The notes beneath the pieces were generated by a model. The model did no database searches, was not told where the DNA came from, and was given only the letters and a program-made list of their open reading frames with translations. From DAOPZC01 sp035353175 (GTDB taxonomy: Bacteria > Verrucomicrobiota > Kiritimatiellia > RFP12 > UBA1067), in assembly GCA_035353175.1 (NCBI GenBank), contig DAOPZC010000026.1:1-56857 (forward strand): DNA of 56,857 bases, given 5' to 3'. A program made the translations under genes and the position numbers. Positions within the stretch are counted from its first letter, which is position 1; each line of letters opens with the position of its first letter. This document shows positions 53,526 to 56,857 of this stretch, in pieces.

Positions 53526-54986
53526 ATGCTACAAAAAATGCCCTTGTCCCATCCGTCCCGTGTCAAAACGGCCTACCTCGTCACGGTCGTCCTCGCGGCA
53601 GCCGCGACCGTCGGCGTGATGGCGCTCTGGCGCAACATCATGGAGCGCAAAGCCGAGGCGCGGCAGCACGTTTTCCAGATCGTGGCGCTCAGCGAAAACA
53701 CGGTCGACCCCGCCGAGTGGGGCAAGAACTACCCGCGCCAGTACGACAGCTACCGCCGCACCGTAGACACCGGACGCACGCGTCACGGTGGCAGCGAAGC
53801 CTTCCAGAAACTCGACGCCGACCCGCTCTGGCGCGTCCTTTTCAAAGGATACGCTTTCGCGATCGATTACCGCGAGGAGCGCGGTCACGCCTACATGCTC
53901 TCGGACCAGGACGAGACCGAGCGCGTCAAACAGTTCAAGCAGCCCGGTGCCTGCCTCCACTGCCACGCCTCAATCACTCCCGCCTACCGCGAGATGGGCC
54001 GCAAAGCCGGCGTGCCCGACGACCGTCCGCAGGAGCAGATTATGAAGGGCTTCGAAGCCGTCTGTCCCCTTCCCTACGCTGATGCCCGTAACCTGACCGA
54101 CAGCAAAGGCAACAAGCTGATCCAGCATCCGGTCGCCTGCATCGACTGCCACGACCCGGCCTCCATGGGCTTGCGCGTGACCCGTCCCGGACTCCTTAAC
54201 GGCCTGCGCGAACTGGCCAAAGCCGAAACCCCGCTGCCCCACCTGCCGAGCGTCATGCGCTGGCGCGCAGGCAGCCGTGTCCGCGACTATGACGTGAACA
54301 TCGACGCCTCGCGGCAGGAGTTGCGCACGCTCGTCTGCGCCCAATGCCACGTCGAGTATTACTTCAAGGGTCCCGGGAAAACGGTCACCTATCCGTGGCA
54401 CAAGGGCATCCGGATGGATGAGATTGAGACCTATTACGACGAGGTGGGGCATGTCGACTGGACGCACGCGGTGAGCGGCGCTAAGGCACTGAAAGCCCAG
54501 CACCCCGAGTTCGAACTTTGGAGCCAGGGTATCCACGCGCGCAGCGGCGTCTCTTGCGCCGACTGCCACATGCCCTATGTGCGCGAAGGCGCAATGAAAA
54601 TCAGCGACCACCACGTGCGCAGCCCGCTACTGAACCCCTCGCGTTCATGCCAGACCTGCCACCGTTACCCCGAAAAGGAGATCATGGCGCGCGCCGAGGC
54701 GATCCAAGACCGGACGAAGGCGCTGATGCTCCTCGCCGAGCAGGCCACCGTGGGACTGATCCAAGAGTTGGCCGACGCCAAGAAAAGCGGCGCGACAGAC
54801 GACGCGCTCCAAGGGGCGCGGACGCTGCACCGCCAGGCGCAATGGCGGCTGGACTTCGTGGCCGCCGAGAACTCGATGGGGTTCCACGCGCCGCAGGAGT
54901 CCGCGCGTATCCTGGCTGAAGCCATCGACCTTGCCCAGCGCGGGCGGATCGAACTCCTGAAGCACGCGGAAAAGGCAAAGCAGTGA
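53526..54986 (+). CDS. nrfA: Ammonia-forming cytochrome c nitrite reductase NrfA, CxxCH-type active-site heme
   Basis: 486 residues. Reduces nitrite (and NO) to ammonium in the periplasm with electrons from NrfH. An N-terminal helix (TAYLVTVVLAAAATVGVMAL) targets it. Heme sites in order: C143-LHC-H147, CIDCH, CAQCHVEYYF, CADCHMPY and CQTCHRYP. Typical NrfA has CxxCK at the first site; here it is CxxCH, as in some other clades, so the active-site heme would have a histidine in place of lysine as axial ligand unless rearranged. Family motifs WGKNYPRQYDSYRRT, GHAYMLSDQDET, NSMGFHAP near the end and the CHVEYYF with the conserved Tyr are all present. The heme lyase genes are not in the window. 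Confidence 0.95.
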   Translation: MLQKMPLSHPSRVKTAYLVTVVLAAAATVGVMALWRNIMERKAEARQHVFQIVALSENTVDPAEWGKNYPRQYDSYRRTVDTGRTRHGGSEAFQKLDADPLWRVLFKGYAFAIDYREERGHAYMLSDQDETERVKQFKQPGACLHCHASITPAYREMGRKAGVPDDRPQEQIMKGFEAVCPLPYADARNLTDSKGNKLIQHPVACIDCHDPASMGLRVTRPGLLNGLRELAKAETPLPHLPSVMRWRAGSRVRDYDVNIDASRQELRTLVCAQCHVEYYFKGPGKTVTYPWHKGIRMDEIETYYDEVGHVDWTHAVSGAKALKAQHPEFELWSQGIHARSGVSCADCHMPYVREGAMKISDHHVRSPLLNPSRSCQTCHRYPEKEIMARAEAIQDRTKALMLLAEQATVGLIQELADAKKSGATDDALQGARTLHRQAQWRLDFVAAENSMGFHAPQESARILAEAIDLAQRGRIELLKHAEKAKQ

Positions 54987-55003
54987 GTTGCGCATGCGAG
55001 AGC

Positions 55004-55381
55004 ATGAACGTCATTCTCTATTGCCGACAATGGGGCGAGGCGGTCGCCTTTTATCGCGACACGCTCGGATTCCAGCCGAAGCTGGCGACCGACTGGCTGG
55101 TGGAGTTTGAGGCGGGCCCGAACCTATGCCTGAGCGTTGCGGACGCGAAACGCACCACGATCCAACCGTCCGGCGGGGCGGGGATTACCGTCACTTTCAA
55201 AGTCGCCAATGTGCGCGGCGTCTGGCAGGACTTGCTGGGCAAGGACGTGAAGGTGGAGCCGCTTCGCGACAATCGCTTGGGCGGCCTGGCCTTCTTCCTG
55301 CGCGATCCGGAAGGGCACCGCCTCGAATTCTGGTCCGAAAGCGGCGTGAACGAAGAGGCGGGAATTCCGGGACACGTGTGA
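55004..55381 (+). CDS. VOC-superfamily (glyoxalase-fold) protein
   Basis: 125 residues from ATG at 55004; GTG at 54983 overlaps the nrfA stop (GTGA) and would add seven residues including two cysteines. The betaalphabetabetabeta VOC pattern is clear: MNVILYCRQWGEAVAFYRDTLGFQP at the start and GLAFFLRDPEGHRLEFWSES near the end, with E in LEFW a likely metal ligand. The family includes glyoxalases, dioxygenases and drug-resistance proteins; the substrate cannot be told. It directly follows nrfA, so it may be part of that operon. A 120-bp gap with a promoter separates it from the ferredoxin gene. Confidence 0.85.
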   Translation: MNVILYCRQWGEAVAFYRDTLGFQPKLATDWLVEFEAGPNLCLSVADAKRTTIQPSGGAGITVTFKVANVRGVWQDLLGKDVKVEPLRDNRLGGLAFFLRDPEGHRLEFWSESGVNEEAGIPGHV

Positions 55382-55431
55382 CCCTTCGGATGGTCTTTTT
55401 TGGTACGGGCGGATTCTTTTTCCGGCGGTGC

Positions 55432-55466
55432 TTGACGTAGTATAAGCAATTTGGTACTTTAATACC
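55432..55466 (+). promoter_or_regulatory. Promoter with overlapping operator, upstream of ferredoxin-ric copy 2 (site A)
   Basis: TTGACG (55432-55437), 17 bases, TACTTT (55455-55460); the -10 lies inside the palindrome GGTACTTTAATACC (55453-55466), with GGTA and TACC arms exact. Same 35-bp arrangement as sites B and C. The expected transcription start near 55467 leaves a ~35-base leader with AAGGAGA before the ferredoxin ATG. Confidence 0.8.
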
Positions 55467-55500
55467 TATTTAGAGGGCCGCCAGCAAAAAGGAGACCGAT

Positions 55501-55689
55501 ATGAAAGCAAACGTGAATAAGGAAACCTGCATCGGTTGCGGACTGTGCGAGACGATCTGCCCGGCTGTATTTGGCATGAAAGAATCGGTCGCCGAAGTCA
55601 TTGCCGCACCCGTACCGCCGCAAGCCGAACGTGACTGCCGGGAAGCCGCTGAAAGCTGTCCGGTGGCCGCGATCACGATCACCGAATAG
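55501..55689 (+). CDS. 4Fe-4S ferredoxin, single-cluster
   Basis: 62 residues, start preceded by AAGGAGA. One cluster motif: C10-IGCGLCETIC (CxxCxxC) with the fourth cysteine in ESCPVAAI. The fold is the short monocluster ferredoxin of anaerobes (Fer4-type). Cytoplasmic electron carrier. It is the first gene of the site A operon, 12 bp before ric copy 2, and may supply electrons for cluster repair or for the oxidoreductase that follows. Confidence 0.92.
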   Translation: MKANVNKETCIGCGLCETICPAVFGMKESVAEVIAAPVPPQAERDCREAAESCPVAAITITE

Positions 55690-55701
55690 AAAGCGCAAAC
55701 C

Positions 55702-56622
55702 ATGAGCTGGGAATGTCCCCATCAGAGCAGCGACGACCTTACTTGCGACAGGCGGTCGCAACCGTGCGAACCGCTCAGCAAGGGCTGCGTGCTTTACGGC
55801 AAAGTTCAATTCGTTGGCCAAGACCAGGAGGATACCATGAAAACATCAGAAGCAACATCAGACAGGCCGGATGCGGCCAACAGCCTTCGTCCGGAACAAA
55901 CGGTCGCCGAAATCGTGCTCAGGCACCCACGCTTGAGGGCGCGGCTGGAGCAACTGGGCGTCGATTACTGCTGCGGCGGCAAGAAACCGCTGGCGGTCGC
56001 CGTCAAGGACGCGGGGCTCGACCTGACAACAGTCTTGGCTGACTTGGAGCAAGTTCTGCTCCAGAAGCAGGCGCCCACACCCGCAACCGACTGGACAGCG
56101 GTGCCGCTCACGGTCCTCGCCGACCACATCCTCGACACGCACCACGTGTTCACCAAAACGCAGTTGGCGAGAGTCGACACGCTGCTTGCCAAGGTTCAGA
56201 ACGCCCACCGCAGCCGGCACGGCTCGATGCTCGACTCTTTGAGGAGTGCCTTCAACCCGCTGAGGGCCGAACTCGAAGCCCATCTGATGAAGGAAGAGCA
56301 GATCCTCTTCCCCGCAATCAAAGGCATCGACGGTTTTCTGTCCGGCCGAAACGACAAGCCTGTCGTGCATTGCGGCAGCGTCGCCCACCCGATCCGGCAG
56401 ATGGAACACGAGCACGACGGGGCGGGCGCCATCCTCGTCAACATGCGCGGGATCACCGACAACTACCGGCTGCCGGATGACGCCTGCCAGACGTTCAAGG
56501 CTCTTTACGAAGCGCTGGAAGCCCTGGAGGCTGACCTGCACGAGCACATCCACCTCGAGAACAACATCCTCTTCCCTGCGAGCGTAAGCCAGGAACAACG
56601 GATGAACGCGCACCCGTTCTGA
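55702..56622 (+). CDS. ric: RIC-family iron-sulfur cluster repair di-iron protein with N-terminal Cys module (copy 2)
   Basis: 306 residues. Residues 46-306 are a complete RIC protein: VDYCCGGKK in the ScdA_N part, then di-iron ligands in HILDTHHVF, HLMKEEQILFP, EHEHDGAG and HEHIHLENNILFP. The first 45 residues (MSWECPHQ...GCVLYGKV) have cysteines at 5, 15, 22 and 29, the same positions as in copy 1 except that C32 is tyrosine. An internal ATG at 55837 follows a perfect AGGAGG-type site while the ATG at 55702 has none, so the short RIC may be the main product and the long form a minor one. It is in the site A operon between ferredoxin and a FAD-dependent oxidoreductase. Confidence 0.93.
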   Translation: MSWECPHQSSDDLTCDRRSQPCEPLSKGCVLYGKVQFVGQDQEDTMKTSEATSDRPDAANSLRPEQTVAEIVLRHPRLRARLEQLGVDYCCGGKKPLAVAVKDAGLDLTTVLADLEQVLLQKQAPTPATDWTAVPLTVLADHILDTHHVFTKTQLARVDTLLAKVQNAHRSRHGSMLDSLRSAFNPLRAELEAHLMKEEQILFPAIKGIDGFLSGRNDKPVVHCGSVAHPIRQMEHEHDGAGAILVNMRGITDNYRLPDDACQTFKALYEALEALEADLHEHIHLENNILFPASVSQEQRMNAHPF

Positions 56623-56636
56623 CACAAGGAAAAGAC

Positions 56637-56857
56637 ATGACAGCAAAAGAGCGCATCGTCATCGTGGGAAACGGCATGGCCGGCGGAAAACTCGCGGAGG
56701 AACTCGTCTCCCGCGGACGGGAGCGCTTCGATATCACGATCATCGGAGAAGAGCCGTACGGTAATTACAACCGCATCAAACTGGTGGTCAAGCTCAAGGA
56801 AACCGACCTGCCGGATCTCTTTCTCAACACGCCCCAGTGGTACGCCGACAACGGCAT
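56637..56857 (+). CDS. FAD/NAD(P)-dependent oxidoreductase, N-terminal part (3' end outside window)
   Basis: ATG at 56637 preceded by AAGG. The visible 73 residues begin with a Rossmann FAD-binding motif (IVIVGNGMAGGKLAEEL), followed by ITIIGEEPYGNYNRIKL, the pattern of the NirB/rubredoxin-reductase/nitrite-reductase-large-subunit group of pyridine-nucleotide disulfide oxidoreductases. It is 14 bp after ric copy 2. A reductase for the ferredoxin or an NO/nitrite-related enzyme would fit the operon. The rest lies beyond the window. Confidence 0.85.
   Translation, partial: MTAKERIVIVGNGMAGGKLAEELVSRGRERFDITIIGEEPYGNYNRIKLVVKLKETDLPDLFLNTPQWYADNG

Overview
The window looks like a chromosomal piece (or metagenome contig) of a PVC-superphylum bacterium, most likely Kiritimatiellota/Lentisphaerae-like. 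This is inferred from the gene content: high-GC DNA rich in large secreted proteins (lamin-tail/CotH, YDG/MBG, DUF4838, right-handed beta-helix), secreted SUMF1-fold proteins with a conserved N-terminal module, an ECF sigma/FecR pair, Tat-exported Gfo/Idh/MocA and sugar-isomerase proteins, and hydrazine-synthase-alpha-like diheme proteins. No rRNA, tRNA, CRISPR array or intact insertion sequence was seen.

Layout. 1-6.7 kb: end of a secreted YDG/MBG-domain protein, a smaller secreted protein sharing a module with it, a hybrid histidine kinase with a cysteine-rich GAF domain, and a DUF3592 membrane protein. 6.8-18.8 kb: a coiled-coil envelope protein, then a minus-strand block of ychF, rnhA, a giant lamin-tail/CotH/beta-helix exoprotein and a FixJ-like response regulator. 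19-31 kb: a DUF4838 secreted protein, a RIC-type iron-sulfur repair protein, a Tat-targeted oxidoreductase/isomerase pair, an ATP-grasp ligase convergent with a zinc metallopeptidase, a secreted beta-helix protein and a nitroreductase.

31.4-48.7 kb is a tightly packed, single-strand cluster: ECF sigma factor, FecR-type anti-sigma-like protein, three secreted SUMF1-fold proteins, a small secreted protein, two large paralogous diheme proteins resembling hydrazine synthase alpha, a Tat-type aldo/keto reductase with two Fe-S motifs, and a membrane polyferredoxin that fuses a NapH-like half to a NapG-like half through an internal twin-arginine motif. I read it as a sigma/FecR-controlled extracytoplasmic redox system of unknown substrate. 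Two inverted-repeat elements sit at the borders of the diheme genes.

48.7-56.9 kb: a very large secreted-type glycoside-hydrolase-like protein whose 5' end runs into a truncated Rrf2 regulator, then a nitrite/NO-stress region: cupin, nrfH, nrfA, a VOC protein, ferredoxin, a second RIC protein and the start of a FAD-dependent oxidoreductase. Three promoters, for rrf2 and for both RIC transcription units 33 kb apart, share one 35-bp architecture (TTGAC[G/C]-N17-TACTTT with an overlapping GGTACTTTAA-centred imperfect palindrome). This defines a small regulon that an Rrf2/NsrR-type repressor probably controls. Both RIC genes carry the same in-frame N-terminal cysteine module followed by a strong internal ribosome-binding site, suggesting two protein forms from each.
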